From an uncultured Alistipes sp. (GTDB lineage Bacteria > Bacteroidota > Bacteroidia > Bacteroidales > UBA932): DNA of 56,694 nucleotides. Every line of letters begins with the position of its first letter. Within the stretch, counting starts at the first letter, position 1. Below the pieces are notes generated by a model, which saw nothing but the letters and a program-made list of their open reading frames with translations, searched no databases and was not told where the DNA came from. Of the stretch, positions 8,490-17,084 are shown piece by piece. The DNA lies in assembly GCA_902388455.1 (NCBI GenBank), contig CABMPD010000017.1, forward strand, positions 1 to 56,694. The letters are read 5' to 3'. A program made the position numbers and the translations under genes.

Positions 8490-9071
8490 TTACAATTCCT
8501 TCACAAACTCAGCATCTGCCTTGTTCTGAAGTTTCTGGTCGTAATAATACAGCATAACGTAATAATACATGTCAAAACTTTTGGATTCAGTATACCGCAC
8601 ACACAACTTGCAGGTCCTGCCTCCGGCATCTTTATAGGTTACTGATTTTTCCCTGTCCCCTTTCATACTGCCATCCTCTTCCATAATGATATCTCTGTCT
8701 CCGCCGTACTTCATTGACAAATCCTTAACAAGGGAATCATAACGTTTCTCTGCATCCTTCTGGGTATTGTAGGCTTCGTAAGCCCTGAACATATAAAAAC
8801 TTCCGCTCGGACTGAAATAGAAATCCACGTAATCCCATCTCCTGCCCCCGAACTCCACACCATGTATCTGCACATGCTGACGGTACCAGTCTTCATCCGC
8901 ATTCTGCAATGACTGTCTTGTATTATTCCCTTTTTGCTTTTTCAAATCATACAGACGTTCATAATTCTGCCCGAACCGCAGTCCGAGAAACGTGTCCTGA
9001 ACTTTCATCTGTGCATAGAGCGCTGCCGCAGCCAGCAACAGGACCGATGCTGTTACAATAATGCGTTTCAT
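8490..9071 (-). CDS. Secreted protein of unknown function, paralogue A
   Basis: The protein has 193 residues and a clear signal peptide ending at ALYAQ. The mature part begins MKVQDTFLGLRFG and is rich in aromatic residues, with RRWDYVDFYFS and a tail YYYVMLYYYDQKL. It is a paralogue of the next gene upstream: the two share KVQDTF.G.R.G, the Asp/Tyr-rich middle, and a C-terminus of the form YYY....K..A...(V/L).EL. I do not recognise the family. It lies 1 base after its paralogue and 15 bases before the M23 peptidase, so it may act in the periplasm in envelope maintenance; that is inference from position only. Confidence 0.8.
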   Translation of the reverse strand: MKRIIVTASVLLLAAAALYAQMKVQDTFLGLRFGQNYERLYDLKKQKGNNTRQSLQNADEDWYRQHVQIHGVEFGGRRWDYVDFYFSPSGSFYMFRAYEAYNTQKDAEKRYDSLVKDLSMKYGGDRDIIMEEDGSMKGDREKSVTYKDAGGRTCKLCVRYTESKSFDMYYYVMLYYYDQKLQNKADAEFVKEL

Positions 9072-9072
9072 A

Positions 9073-9648
9073 TTACAATTCCTCCAGATAACTGTGTTCT
9101 GCCTTTATTTTCAAGTCCTCATTGTAATAGTACAGGAATACATAATTGTACATTACACCACTGGTCGAACTCTTGTATGCCCTCTCCAGACAGCAGACCC
9201 CTCCGTCCTTGTCCGTGTATGACACCCATTCCTTCTTGTCCTTATCCCAGCTGTCCTGCGCCTTCCTGACAATACCTGCCTTGCCTTCGTACTTTTTGTC
9301 CAGCTTTTCCAGCATTCTGTCATATACACCCTCCGCCACCTGTCCGTCCTTATATGGATGATAGAATCTGAGCTTGTACAGGATTGAATTGTTCTTTACA
9401 AAGTTGAAATCGCAGTAATTCCAGTCATTGCCTCCCAGTCTCACGTCCCGTATGGTAAAATCTGCCTGACGACATTTTCTAAGATGCCTCCAGTCAGGAT
9501 GATTTTCCTTGACAAAATCGGAACTGCAGACATCCTTATAGGAAGTTCCAAGCCTGATTCCATAAAAGGTATCCTGCACCTTATTCTGCGCATACATAGC
9601 GGAAGAAGATACAGTACAGGCAATTAAAAACAGAAAAAATCCTCTCAT
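9073..9648 (-). CDS. Secreted protein of unknown function, paralogue B
   Basis: This 191-residue exported protein has a signal peptide ending at SSAMYAQ, followed by NKVQDTFYGIRLG, the same mature start as its downstream paralogue. Later GGNDWNYCDFNF and the tail NYVFLYYYNEDLK align with it. ATG at 9648 was chosen over an upstream in-frame extension because it gives a proper signal peptide and lies 24 nt after a TATATTTG promoter element. It is first of the three-gene unit with paralogue A and the M23 peptidase. The family is not recognised. Confidence 0.8.
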   Translation of the reverse strand: MRGFFLFLIACTVSSSAMYAQNKVQDTFYGIRLGTSYKDVCSSDFVKENHPDWRHLRKCRQADFTIRDVRLGGNDWNYCDFNFVKNNSILYKLRFYHPYKDGQVAEGVYDRMLEKLDKKYEGKAGIVRKAQDSWDKDKKEWVSYTDKDGGVCCLERAYKSSTSGVMYNYVFLYYYNEDLKIKAEHSYLEEL

Positions 9649-9672
9649 ACAGTCATTTTTTAAAAATTTCCT

Positions 9673-9680
9673 CAAATATA
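9673..9680 (-). promoter_or_regulatory. Promoter -7 element for the paralogue/M23 unit
   Basis: The minus strand reads TATATTTG, an exact TAnnTTTG match, 24 nt before the start codon at 9648. No good TTTG -33 element is seen at the usual distance. Confidence 0.45.
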
Positions 9681-9713
9681 CGAATTTTTTCAGACTGCTT
9701 TTGCGGAAAATTT

Positions 9714-9721
9714 TAATTTTG
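9714..9721 (+). promoter_or_regulatory. Promoter -7 element for the polysaccharide cluster
   Basis: TAATTTTG matches TAnnTTTG, 30 nt before the Stealth gene start at 9752. It diverges from the promoter at 9673-9680. Confidence 0.45.
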
Positions 9722-9751
9722 CCGACAGAATTAAAAACTATCATAGCAGGT

Positions 9752-10744
9752 ATGGATATTGATTTTGTAGTCACGTGGGTAGACATGAATGATCCGGAAT
9801 GGCAGAAGGACTTCATGAAATACTCAGGTAACTGGAAAAATACAAAGAACAGTGTTTCGAAAGCCCGCTTCCGGGATTACGGTTTTCTGAAGTACTGGTT
9901 CCGCGGCGTAGAGAAATTCGCACCCTGGGTGCGCAGAATACATTTCGTCACCGGAGGACAGAAGCCGGAGTGGCTTGACACTGACAACCCCAGGATTCAT
10001 CTGGTAGACCACAAGGATTTTATCCCCGGACAATTCCTGCCTACTTATAATTCCGTAGTCATCGAACGCTACCTGCACAGGATTCCCGGACTGGCTGAGC
10101 ACTTTGTCTATTTCAACGACGACTTCTACATTATAAACAGTATCGGGCCCGAGCGCTTTTTCCGCAACGGCCTGCCATGCGACATCGCGGCATTCCTCTA
10201 TAATCCGGACTGGTCACAGTGGTACAAGAGACTGAGAAACAATCTGAGAATCATAAATCAGAATTTCGACAAGAAAGATGTGACATCCCGTTTCCATGAC
10301 AAATGGTTCGACAAAAGCTACGGTTCAAAAGCCAGATGGAACTATCTGCTCAAACATTACGGCAAATTCATCACCCTGAGGACACCCCACAACGCCCAGC
10401 CTTTCCTGAAAACCACTTTCGAGGAAGTATGGGCAGTCGCAGGGGAAGAACTGACACGTACATCCGTCAACCGGTTCCGCGCCCTTGATGACTACACCCC
10501 GGAACTTTTCCGCACATGGCAGATCTGCAAGGGCAATTTCGAACCGTACAACACATATAACGACACCAAAATGTTTCCGCTCATGATCCGTCCCAAACAA
10601 GCAGTCCGGGCAATCTACAGGCAGTCCTACTCCCTGATCTGCCTGAACGACAACGTACATATCCGGAACTATGACAAAGTGATGGAAAATATAAGAAATG
10701 CCTTTGAGCATATCCTGCCCGAGAAGTCAAGTTTCGAACGTTAA
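9752..10744 (+). CDS. Stealth-family hexose-1-phosphate transferase
   Basis: The 330-residue protein belongs to the Stealth family, which transfers sugar-1-phosphate from nucleotide sugars to build phosphodiester-linked surface glycans. All conserved regions can be followed: CR1 at the N-terminus (IDFVVTWVDMNDPEW), CR2 with the acidic YFNDDFYI, CR3 with TPHNAQPFLK, and a C-terminal block FRALDDYTPELFRTWQICKG. No membrane helix or signal is visible, so it probably acts on the cytoplasmic face. ATG 9752 starts right at CR1; an upstream in-frame TTG is less likely. It heads a four-gene rightward cluster with a GT92-like glycosyltransferase and a pyruvyl transferase, so a capsule, LPS or teichoic-acid-like glycan is likely. 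Confidence 0.88.
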   Translation: MDIDFVVTWVDMNDPEWQKDFMKYSGNWKNTKNSVSKARFRDYGFLKYWFRGVEKFAPWVRRIHFVTGGQKPEWLDTDNPRIHLVDHKDFIPGQFLPTYNSVVIERYLHRIPGLAEHFVYFNDDFYIINSIGPERFFRNGLPCDIAAFLYNPDWSQWYKRLRNNLRIINQNFDKKDVTSRFHDKWFDKSYGSKARWNYLLKHYGKFITLRTPHNAQPFLKTTFEEVWAVAGEELTRTSVNRFRALDDYTPELFRTWQICKGNFEPYNTYNDTKMFPLMIRPKQAVRAIYRQSYSLICLNDNVHIRNYDKVMENIRNAFEHILPEKSSFER

Positions 10745-10757
10745 TCCGCCGCTGCCC

Positions 10758-11636
10758 ATGAATAAAGTTCTTGCAGAAATCATCGCCGGGGTGATTCCGC
10801 ACAAGATGACACGTAACCGGTGGCGCGGTATCCTGCGGTACGGTATTTTCAAGGCCATAAGACTTAGACACCAGCTCCGCCACGACAGGACACAGCCACG
10901 TTACTGCCTGGCTGTCTGCGCCATAGCCAAAAACGAAGGTCCCTATTTCAAGGAATGGATAGAATGGCATAAGTCGAAAGGAGTGGAGAAATTCTACATC
11001 TACGACAATGACAGCACGGACGGGACCATGGAAATACTTCGTCCGTACATTGAATCCGGCATTGTGGAATACACTTTCTTTCCGGGATACAGACGTCAGC
11101 TTGCCGCATACGATGACTGCCTGGACAGACATCGTATGGAAGCCCGCTGGATAGCTTTCATCGACCTGGATGAATTCATAGTCCCGGTAAAGGACAGGAC
11201 GATTCCTGAATTTCTCAGCAGATTCGAGGATTGTCCCGCTGTAGAAATAAACTGGCTGGTCTATGGCAGCGGAGGAGCAAAAAAGAGAGTTCCGGGGACC
11301 ATGATGGAACGCTTCAGATGTCATTCCGTCCCGGACCACCCGCTGAACAGACATGTTAAAAGCATCGTAGACCCGCGCCGGGTCTATACCATGACCGGCT
11401 GCCACGAAGCAGCGCGTATTACGGGACATGCCGCTGATTCTCATGGCAATCCTATAAAAAAGAATTTTCGGGAGCGCCCTCCGCAGCAGGATGTTATCCG
11501 TATCAACCACTACGCAGTAAGATCCTATGAGGAGTTTCTGGAAAAACAGGCCCGTGGAAGAGCGAGCGGCACACAGAAGACTGTAAAATCCGAATACTTT
11601 GACCAGTATGACCTCAATGACATCCAGGATACCTGA
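10758..11636 (+). CDS. Glycosyltransferase, GT92-like (GT-A fold)
   Basis: The 292-residue cytoplasmic protein has the hallmarks of the GT92/GT2-like group: LAVCAIAKNEGPYFKEWIEW, then YIYDNDSTDGT, and the metal-binding FIDLDEFIVP. A conserved HYAVRSYEEF is near the C-terminus. ATG 10758 was chosen 13 bases after the Stealth gene; an earlier in-frame start overlaps that gene. Its 3' end overlaps the next gene by up to 29 bases. Donor sugar and acceptor cannot be read from the sequence; the cluster suggests assembly of a surface polysaccharide. Confidence 0.85.
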   Translation: MNKVLAEIIAGVIPHKMTRNRWRGILRYGIFKAIRLRHQLRHDRTQPRYCLAVCAIAKNEGPYFKEWIEWHKSKGVEKFYIYDNDSTDGTMEILRPYIESGIVEYTFFPGYRRQLAAYDDCLDRHRMEARWIAFIDLDEFIVPVKDRTIPEFLSRFEDCPAVEINWLVYGSGGAKKRVPGTMMERFRCHSVPDHPLNRHVKSIVDPRRVYTMTGCHEAARITGHAADSHGNPIKKNFRERPPQQDVIRINHYAVRSYEEFLEKQARGRASGTQKTVKSEYFDQYDLNDIQDT

Positions 11637-12672
11637 GGACTGCTGCGGCTGCTCCGCCTGCGCACAGACTTGTCCCCGGCAGTGCATACGGATGATACCG
11701 GACAGCGAAGGCTTCGAATATCCGCATGTGGACTTGACGGCATGTATTGACTGCGGATTATGCAGCCTGGTATGTCCTGTGCTGAAACAGAATACCGCAA
11801 AAACACCTTTACAGGCTTACGCCGCGAAAAACAACGACGAGGAGACCAGACGCCTGAGTTCGTCAGGAGGAGTATTCACGTCCCTGGCGGAAAGTGTCCT
11901 TAAACGTGGCGGCGTGGTATTCGGAGCCTCATTCGACAGAAACTGGGACACTGTCCACTCCTATACAGGAAATATAGACGGCCTCTCCGCTTTCCGAGGA
12001 AGCAAGTACACCCAGAGCCGCATCGGGACATCATACAGGGATGCGGAAACTTTCCTGAACGAGGGACGGGAAGTCCTGTTCTCGGGGACCCCGTGCCAGA
12101 TAGCCGGACTAAAAGGCTTTCTCCGGAAAGACTACAGCCGTCTTTTCACCGTGGAGATTCTATGCCACGGTGTACCCAGCCCGAAAGTCTGGCAGAAATA
12201 TCTTGACGGGAGGAAGAAAAAACATCACTGCAGCAGAATCATCCGGATAAATTTCAGGGATAAGGGGAAAGGCTGGAAACGATACCGCCTGGTAATTGAG
12301 TTTGAAAACGGGAAGACCTACGCAATGTCTCATAAGAGAGACCGCTTTTTAAAAGGTTTCCTGAAAAATCTGTATTTAAGGCCGTCCTGCTATACCTGCA
12401 AATGCAAGAACGGTCGGTCCGGCAGCGACATCACCCTGGCAGACCATTGGAATATAGACAAGGTTCTGCCCGGATACAATGACGGCAGAGGCACAAGCCT
12501 GGTACTTGTCAACACAGATAAAGGGGCCTCGCTGCTGCAATCGGCGGCGGCCCGTATAGAGTGCATCGGCACCGGTTTCGAAGAATGCATAGGAAGAAAC
12601 GGAGGTTTCACGGAGAACATACCTGTGCCCCGGGGCAGGGAAAGATTTTTCAAGAAGCTCAACACGAAATAA
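11608..12672 (+). CDS. FrhB/FdhB-like Fe-S protein of a polysaccharide cluster
   Basis: The 354-residue protein starts with two ferredoxin-type clusters (CCGCSACAQTCP and CIDCGLCSLVCP), followed by the coenzyme F420 hydrogenase beta-subunit-like domain (SSGGVFTSLAE, FSGTPCQIAGLK, VEILCHGVPSP). Bacteria that lack F420 carry such proteins in exopolysaccharide loci, nearly always beside a polysaccharide pyruvyl transferase, as here with a 1-base gap. A redox step on a sugar or the pyruvyl group is plausible but not established. ATG 11608 or 11617 are both possible starts; both overlap the end of the previous gene, suggesting translational coupling. Confidence 0.85.
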   Translation: MTSMTSRIPEDCCGCSACAQTCPRQCIRMIPDSEGFEYPHVDLTACIDCGLCSLVCPVLKQNTAKTPLQAYAAKNNDEETRRLSSSGGVFTSLAESVLKRGGVVFGASFDRNWDTVHSYTGNIDGLSAFRGSKYTQSRIGTSYRDAETFLNEGREVLFSGTPCQIAGLKGFLRKDYSRLFTVEILCHGVPSPKVWQKYLDGRKKKHHCSRIIRINFRDKGKGWKRYRLVIEFENGKTYAMSHKRDRFLKGFLKNLYLRPSCYTCKCKNGRSGSDITLADHWNIDKVLPGYNDGRGTSLVLVNTDKGASLLQSAAARIECIGTGFEECIGRNGGFTENIPVPRGRERFFKKLNTK

Positions 12673-12673
12673 T

Positions 12674-13768
12674 ATGAGAACAGCAATACTCACACTCCCT
12701 TTTCACGGCAACTACGGAGGAATTATCCAGAATTACGCATTACAGACCGCACTGCTGCGTACGGGCCATGAAGTAGAGACTGTAAATCTGAAAAAATCAC
12801 TGCTCGGCAAGAAATTCGACATTCCATTCCTCACCAGGGCAGTCAGACCGGACAGATCAAAAGACAAACAGCATGTGCGAAGATTCATAGAAGAAAACAT
12901 CCGGCTGACACCCCCATTTTACAGCAAGAGGGATTTTCTCAAATACGATTTTTCAAAATACGATGCGGTGATAGTGGGTTCTGATCAGGTCTGGCGTGCA
13001 CGCTACGCATACCCTGATCTATATACCTGCTATCTGGATTTTTTAAAGGACAGAAGAGTCAAGAAAATAGCATTTTCAGCGTCATTCGGAAGCGACACGG
13101 CCGAGTATACAGAGCAGCAGATACAGACTTGCGGAAAGCTTATCGGAGAATTCGACCTTGTTACTGTAAGGGAGGACAGCGCACTTACCCTTATCAACGA
13201 TATATATAGATGGAAATGCAGGACTCCGCCCATTCTGATTTCTGACCCTACCATACTGCTGTGCAAGGAGGACTACATGGGCCTGCTTTCAGGATACTCC
13301 TGCAGGGAAAATGACGGAGGGCTTTTTTACTACATCCTGGACATGACAGACGAAAAAAGGAATCTTATCAATAAGGTCGCTGAAGAGCTGGGCGTAAAAC
13401 CATTTACAGTCATAAGGAAAAGTCGCAGATGGTATGATCGGCTGGAGGACAGAATGATACCTCCTCTGGAAGAATGGCTGCAGGCATTCAGCCAAGCCTC
13501 GTATGTCCTTACAGACAGTTTCCACGGTTCCGTATTCTCGATTATTTTCAATAAAGAATTTACCGCTGTCGGAAACAGAAAGAGAGGGGAGAGCCGGTTC
13601 CTATCACTGTTGGCCAGATTCAACCTTCCCGACAGACTGGTTTACGATGAAAAGGGGATCCACTCCAACCTGCACAACCGCATAGACTGGAATTCAGTAA
13701 ATTCCATGCTGGATGATGAGAGAAAGAGGATGACCGCCTGCCTGAGCTACCTGGACGGGTTATCCTGA
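12674..13768 (+). CDS. Polysaccharide pyruvyl transferase family protein
   Basis: The 364-residue protein starts TLPFHGNYGGIIQNYALQ, the usual start of the family, and contains VIVGSDQVWR, AFSASFGSD and the C-terminal VLTDSFHGSVFSIIF. The family adds pyruvate from phosphoenolpyruvate as a ketal to a sugar of a surface polysaccharide. It follows the FrhB-like gene by 1 base. Its last 22 bases overlap the tail of the minus-strand glycosyltransferase that follows. Known relatives include CsaB and WcaK types; the sugar modified here is unknown. Confidence 0.9.
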   Translation: MRTAILTLPFHGNYGGIIQNYALQTALLRTGHEVETVNLKKSLLGKKFDIPFLTRAVRPDRSKDKQHVRRFIEENIRLTPPFYSKRDFLKYDFSKYDAVIVGSDQVWRARYAYPDLYTCYLDFLKDRRVKKIAFSASFGSDTAEYTEQQIQTCGKLIGEFDLVTVREDSALTLINDIYRWKCRTPPILISDPTILLCKEDYMGLLSGYSCRENDGGLFYYILDMTDEKRNLINKVAEELGVKPFTVIRKSRRWYDRLEDRMIPPLEEWLQAFSQASYVLTDSFHGSVFSIIFNKEFTAVGNRKRGESRFLSLLARFNLPDRLVYDEKGIHSNLHNRIDWNSVNSMLDDERKRMTACLSYLDGLS

Positions 13769-14565
13769 TTATCGAGGCTGTAGCCTATTCGCCTGCCTAT
13801 TTCCGGATACGTCCGGATTATCGCATCCAATGCCGCAGCATTCCTGTCCGTTCCTGACTTGAAGTTGGTGGTTTTGAGTGACAGCTCACGCGGCTTGCCC
13901 AGGCCGCGCGGTTTATTGTAGCCGAACGGAACTGGTACGACCACCGTACCGCCCGCTACTGCCGCAGCCCAGAACCAGATGTCATCTGTCGTCGGAGCTA
14001 TCGCTGTAAACAGGTTCTCATCCAGCATTTCCTTTTTCAGGGAATGCGGAGGATACAGTACACCGCCCACACCTGTCTGTATGTTCAGGCAGCTGGAATG
14101 AATTTTCCTGAACACGAAGTCATACCATCTGTACTTACGCCATTTGCGATAAGGATGGCCCGGCCGGATACGCTTGGCACGGTGCGCGAGAATGACATCC
14201 GGCATCTTCTCATGAAGGCACAGCAGACTGCGCAGCATATTCCGGTCATAGGCCACGTCATCATCCACTGTCACGACCACAGCATCCGGAAAGTCTCTCA
14301 AAGCCGGAATCAGTTTTCTGTAAGAGCGGATGTCCCTGCCGTAATCACGTATTTCGAACACAGGATTGCAGGCAGCCATCTTCAGGAGCTCGTCAGGTAT
14401 TCCGTTTTTACCGAATTGAGAAAATGTCAGGTAAAGCACTACCTTGTCCGGAAGGACGGTACCGTCCAGAATTGACTGTATGGCTTTGGCGGCATAAGGT
14501 ATCGCCGCGGGAAAAGATGTCAGGGAAACTACGACTGACGGTCGGGATATATTGTTTCTATTCAT
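13747..14565 (-). CDS. Putative glycosyltransferase, family 2-like
   Basis: The 272-residue protein has an N-terminal VVVSLTSFPAAI, then VVLYLTFSQF and VVTVDDDVAYD, the Asp-rich metal-binding motif of a GT-A-like enzyme. The middle holds TDDIWFWAAA, common in small glycosyltransferases of LPS and capsule loci. There is no signal peptide. It faces the pyruvyl transferase tail-to-tail with a 22-base overlap, and begins 16 bases after the copA stop codon, so it may be read through from copA. The donor is unknown. Confidence 0.72.
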   Translation of the reverse strand: MNRNNISRPSVVVSLTSFPAAIPYAAKAIQSILDGTVLPDKVVLYLTFSQFGKNGIPDELLKMAACNPVFEIRDYGRDIRSYRKLIPALRDFPDAVVVTVDDDVAYDRNMLRSLLCLHEKMPDVILAHRAKRIRPGHPYRKWRKYRWYDFVFRKIHSSCLNIQTGVGGVLYPPHSLKKEMLDENLFTAIAPTTDDIWFWAAAVAGGTVVVPVPFGYNKPRGLGKPRELSLKTTNFKSGTDRNAAALDAIIRTYPEIGRRIGYSLDNQDNPSR

Positions 14566-14581
14566 ATCTAATCCAATCTGA

Positions 14582-16795
14582 TCAATTCAATTTCCTGCCT
14601 CTAAGCCGCAGGCTGTTGGTCACCACGCTCACGCTGCTCAGGGCCATGGCGGCTCCGCCTATCATGGGATTGAGGAGGAAGCCGTTAACAGGGTAAAGCA
14701 CTCCCGCTGCTACCGGTACAGCTATGATGTTGTAGATAAATGCCCAGAAAAGGTTCTCACGGATGGTGCGGATGGTCAGTTGCGAGAGGCGGACGGCCTC
14801 GGGAATGCGGAGCAGGTCGGAGGAGAGAATGGTCACCATCGCGGTATCCATCGCGATGTCGCTGCCGCGACCCATCGCTATGCTCAGGTCAGCCTGAGCC
14901 AGGGCGGCGCTGTCGTTGATGCCGTCCCCTACCATTGCCACCTTGTGCCCTTCTGCCTGCAGCTGCTTGATATAACCGGCCTTGTCCTGAGGCAGGACCC
15001 CGGCGCGGAAGTCGTCGATGCCGGCCTCCCGGGCCAGAGCCGCCGCCGAGGCCTCATTGTCCCCGGTCAGCATGACGGTGCGGATGCCCATCCGGTGCAG
15101 ACGGGCCACGGCCTCTGCGGAGGTGGGCTTGATGCGGTCGGCGAGGGCAAGTACGGCCAGCACCCCGTCCGGCCCCGCGAACCAGATCACCGTGCGGGCC
15201 TCCCGGAGCCAGTCCCCGGAGAGGGAGAGCATCTGTCCGGAGGGTGCCATCCCATTGTTCTTAAGCAATTCCAGATTGCCGGCCATATAGACAGAGCCAT
15301 TGTATTCTCCGCGGACTCCGCTGCCGGGGATATTCTCGAAGGAGGATATCTCCAGCGGGGCGGTATTGTCCTCAGACTTCAAGGCATTGACCACAGCCTC
15401 GGCCATAGGATGCTCCGAGAGGGACTCAAGTGCGGAAAGTACCGGACGCAGGGCTTCGGCTCCCGGAGCCCAGTACTGGTCCACCACCTCCGGACGGCCC
15501 TCCGTGAGAGTGCCGGTCTTGTCCATCACCACTGTATCCACCTTGCGGGCCACCTCGAGGCTGGCGGCGTCCTTGATCAGGATGCCGTTCCTGGCTCCCT
15601 TGCCTATTCCCACGATGATAGCAGTAGGCGTTGCCAGGCCGAGGGCGCAGGGACAGGCGATGATCAGCACGGTCACCATGCACAGGAGACCATGGATGAA
15701 GCCGTCCTGAGGCGCGAATATCCACCAGGCGGCGAAGACGAGTACGGCGATGCTTATTATAATAGGTACGAAGACTGCTGCCACCCGGTCCACGAGATTC
15801 TGTACCGGGGCCTTGCTGCCCTGAGCGTCCTGCACCATGCGGATAATCTGTGAGAGCATGGTGTCGCCGCCGGTCTTGTCGGCCCTGAAGCGGAAGGAGC
15901 CTTTCTGGTTGATGGTACCGGCGTAGACCTTGGACTCAGGCTGCTTGAAGACAGGTACGGGCTCGCCGCTGAGCATGCTCTCGTCCACGTAGGACTCACC
16001 GCTGAGCACCGTCCCGTCTACCGCCACCCGCTCTCCGGGCCTGACTATGATGGTGTCGCCGGGGCGGGCCCATTGTATCGGCACCTCCTTCCCGCTGCCG
16101 TCCTCCGCAAGCACGGTGACCGTCTTGGGCTGGAGTCCCATGAGACCGCGGATAGCCCCGGTGGTCTTCTGCTTGGCGCGGGCCTCGAGCAGGCGCCCGA
16201 TAAGGATAAATGCGACGATCACACTGGCCGCCTCGAAATACAGATGCGGTTCGATGCCTCGGGAGAGCCAGAACTCCGGGAAGAGCAGATTGAAGGTGCT
16301 GAACAGCCAGGCTACTCCGGTACTGCTGGCCACGAGGGTATCCATATTGACGGCCCCGTGCCGCAGCTGCCTGACCGTGTTTACAAAGAAGCGGCGGCCG
16401 AAGACGAAGACCACCACCGTGGCCAGTACGAAAGTCACCCACTGTCCCCAGCGCAGGTCCATGAAGAACATACTGAGGACAAAGACGGGCAGGGCTCCGA
16501 TGACAGCACCTGCGGTCTGCCGCCTGAGAGCGCGGTACTGCCTGAGACGCTCCGCCTCCGCTGCCTCCTCCTCATTCTCCACATCCATTATCAGACCGTA
16601 GCCCGCCTCCTCGACGGCCTTTCTCAGAGCCTCGGGGGAGCACTTGCTGTCATCATAACTCACTAAGGCAGTGGCCGAGGCATAGTTCACATTGGCCTCC
16701 TCCACCCCCTCGCAGGAGTTCAGGACCTTATTGACCCGGGCAGCACATGCAGCGCAGCCCAGACCTGTTACGGGGAATATCTCTTTTTTCTGCAT
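14582..16795 (-). CDS. copA: Copper-exporting P1B-type ATPase
   Basis: The 737-residue pump uses ATP to export Cu(I) from the cytoplasm. A single heavy-metal-associated domain with CAAC lies at residues about 8-70. Helices follow, then the actuator motif SGEPVP, the metal-site IIACPCALGLATPTA in helix 6, the phosphorylation site DKTGTLTEG, and the hinge GDGINDSAAL. All catalytic motifs are intact. ATG 16795 was chosen; an in-frame TTG three codons earlier is less likely. A TATTTTTG promoter element sits 28 nt upstream. No copper-responsive regulator or chaperone gene is adjacent. Confidence 0.95.
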   Translation of the reverse strand: MQKKEIFPVTGLGCAACAARVNKVLNSCEGVEEANVNYASATALVSYDDSKCSPEALRKAVEEAGYGLIMDVENEEEAAEAERLRQYRALRRQTAGAVIGALPVFVLSMFFMDLRWGQWVTFVLATVVVFVFGRRFFVNTVRQLRHGAVNMDTLVASSTGVAWLFSTFNLLFPEFWLSRGIEPHLYFEAASVIVAFILIGRLLEARAKQKTTGAIRGLMGLQPKTVTVLAEDGSGKEVPIQWARPGDTIIVRPGERVAVDGTVLSGESYVDESMLSGEPVPVFKQPESKVYAGTINQKGSFRFRADKTGGDTMLSQIIRMVQDAQGSKAPVQNLVDRVAAVFVPIIISIAVLVFAAWWIFAPQDGFIHGLLCMVTVLIIACPCALGLATPTAIIVGIGKGARNGILIKDAASLEVARKVDTVVMDKTGTLTEGRPEVVDQYWAPGAEALRPVLSALESLSEHPMAEAVVNALKSEDNTAPLEISSFENIPGSGVRGEYNGSVYMAGNLELLKNNGMAPSGQMLSLSGDWLREARTVIWFAGPDGVLAVLALADRIKPTSAEAVARLHRMGIRTVMLTGDNEASAAALAREAGIDDFRAGVLPQDKAGYIKQLQAEGHKVAMVGDGINDSAALAQADLSIAMGRGSDIAMDTAMVTILSSDLLRIPEAVRLSQLTIRTIRENLFWAFIYNIIAVPVAAGVLYPVNGFLLNPMIGGAAMALSSVSVVTNSLRLRGRKLN

Positions 16796-16823
16796 AACCG
16801 GCAATTTTTAAAAATCACAGCCG

Positions 16824-16831
16824 CAAAAATA
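16824..16831 (-). promoter_or_regulatory. Promoter -7 element of copA
   Basis: The minus strand reads TATTTTTG (TAnnTTTG), 28 nt before the copA start codon. No convincing -33 element is seen. Confidence 0.4.
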
Positions 16832-16866
16832 ACTTCCGCAGCCGGCAACCTTATTGCATTTGTTAT

Positions 16867-16894
16867 AAAAAAACCGTCCCAGAAACTGAGACGG
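16867..16894 (-). terminator. Terminator of tRNA-His
   Basis: The arms CCGTC and GACGG enclose CAG-AAA-CTG, forming an interrupted hairpin at 16874-16894. On the minus strand it is followed by a run of T (plus-strand A at 16867-16873). It lies just downstream of tRNA-His. Confidence 0.75.
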
Positions 16895-16902
16895 CCGAAC
16901 CG

Positions 16903-16977
16903 GGTGGAAGATGGGACTCGAACCCACGACCCTTGGTGCCACAAACCAATGCTCTAACCAACTGAGCTACATCCACC
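16903..16977 (-). tRNA. tRNA-His (GTG)
   Basis: The minus strand folds as a full cloverleaf. Acceptor GTGGATG pairs with CTTCCAC with one T-T mismatch; the D arm has GCTCAGTTGGTTAGAGC; the anticodon stem TTGGT/ACCAA carries the loop TTGTGGC with anticodon GTG; the T arm is GTGGGTTCGAGTCCCAT. An extra 5' G (position -1), typical of tRNA-His, is at 16977. The 3' CCA is not encoded. Confidence 0.97.
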
Positions 16978-17006
16978 ATTTAAAAATTATCCCCTAAAAG
17001 GGAGTG

Positions 17007-17039
17007 CAAATATAAGAATACTTTTCTTATTCACGCAAA
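17007..17039 (-). promoter_or_regulatory. Promoter of tRNA-His
   Basis: On the minus strand TTTG (17036-17039) and TATATTTG (17007-17014) are separated by 21 nt, a near-ideal Bacteroidota promoter about 30 nt upstream of the tRNA. It lies back-to-back with the promoter of the gene at 17085. Confidence 0.75.
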
Positions 17040-17044
17040 TTTTC

Positions 17045-17052
17045 TATATTTG
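17045..17052 (+). promoter_or_regulatory. Promoter -7 element of the carboxyltransferase gene
   Basis: TATATTTG matches TAnnTTTG, 32 nt before the ATG at 17085. The -33 region only has TTTT/TTTC. Confidence 0.5.
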
Positions 17053-17084
17053 GAAGAAAATTTTTAACAAAACACTATTACCAT

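Noticed and set aside
16795..16860. Copper-sensing operator or riboswitch upstream of copA
   Set aside because: The short space holds a promoter element but no dyad resembling a CueR or CopY/CsoR site and no folded leader.
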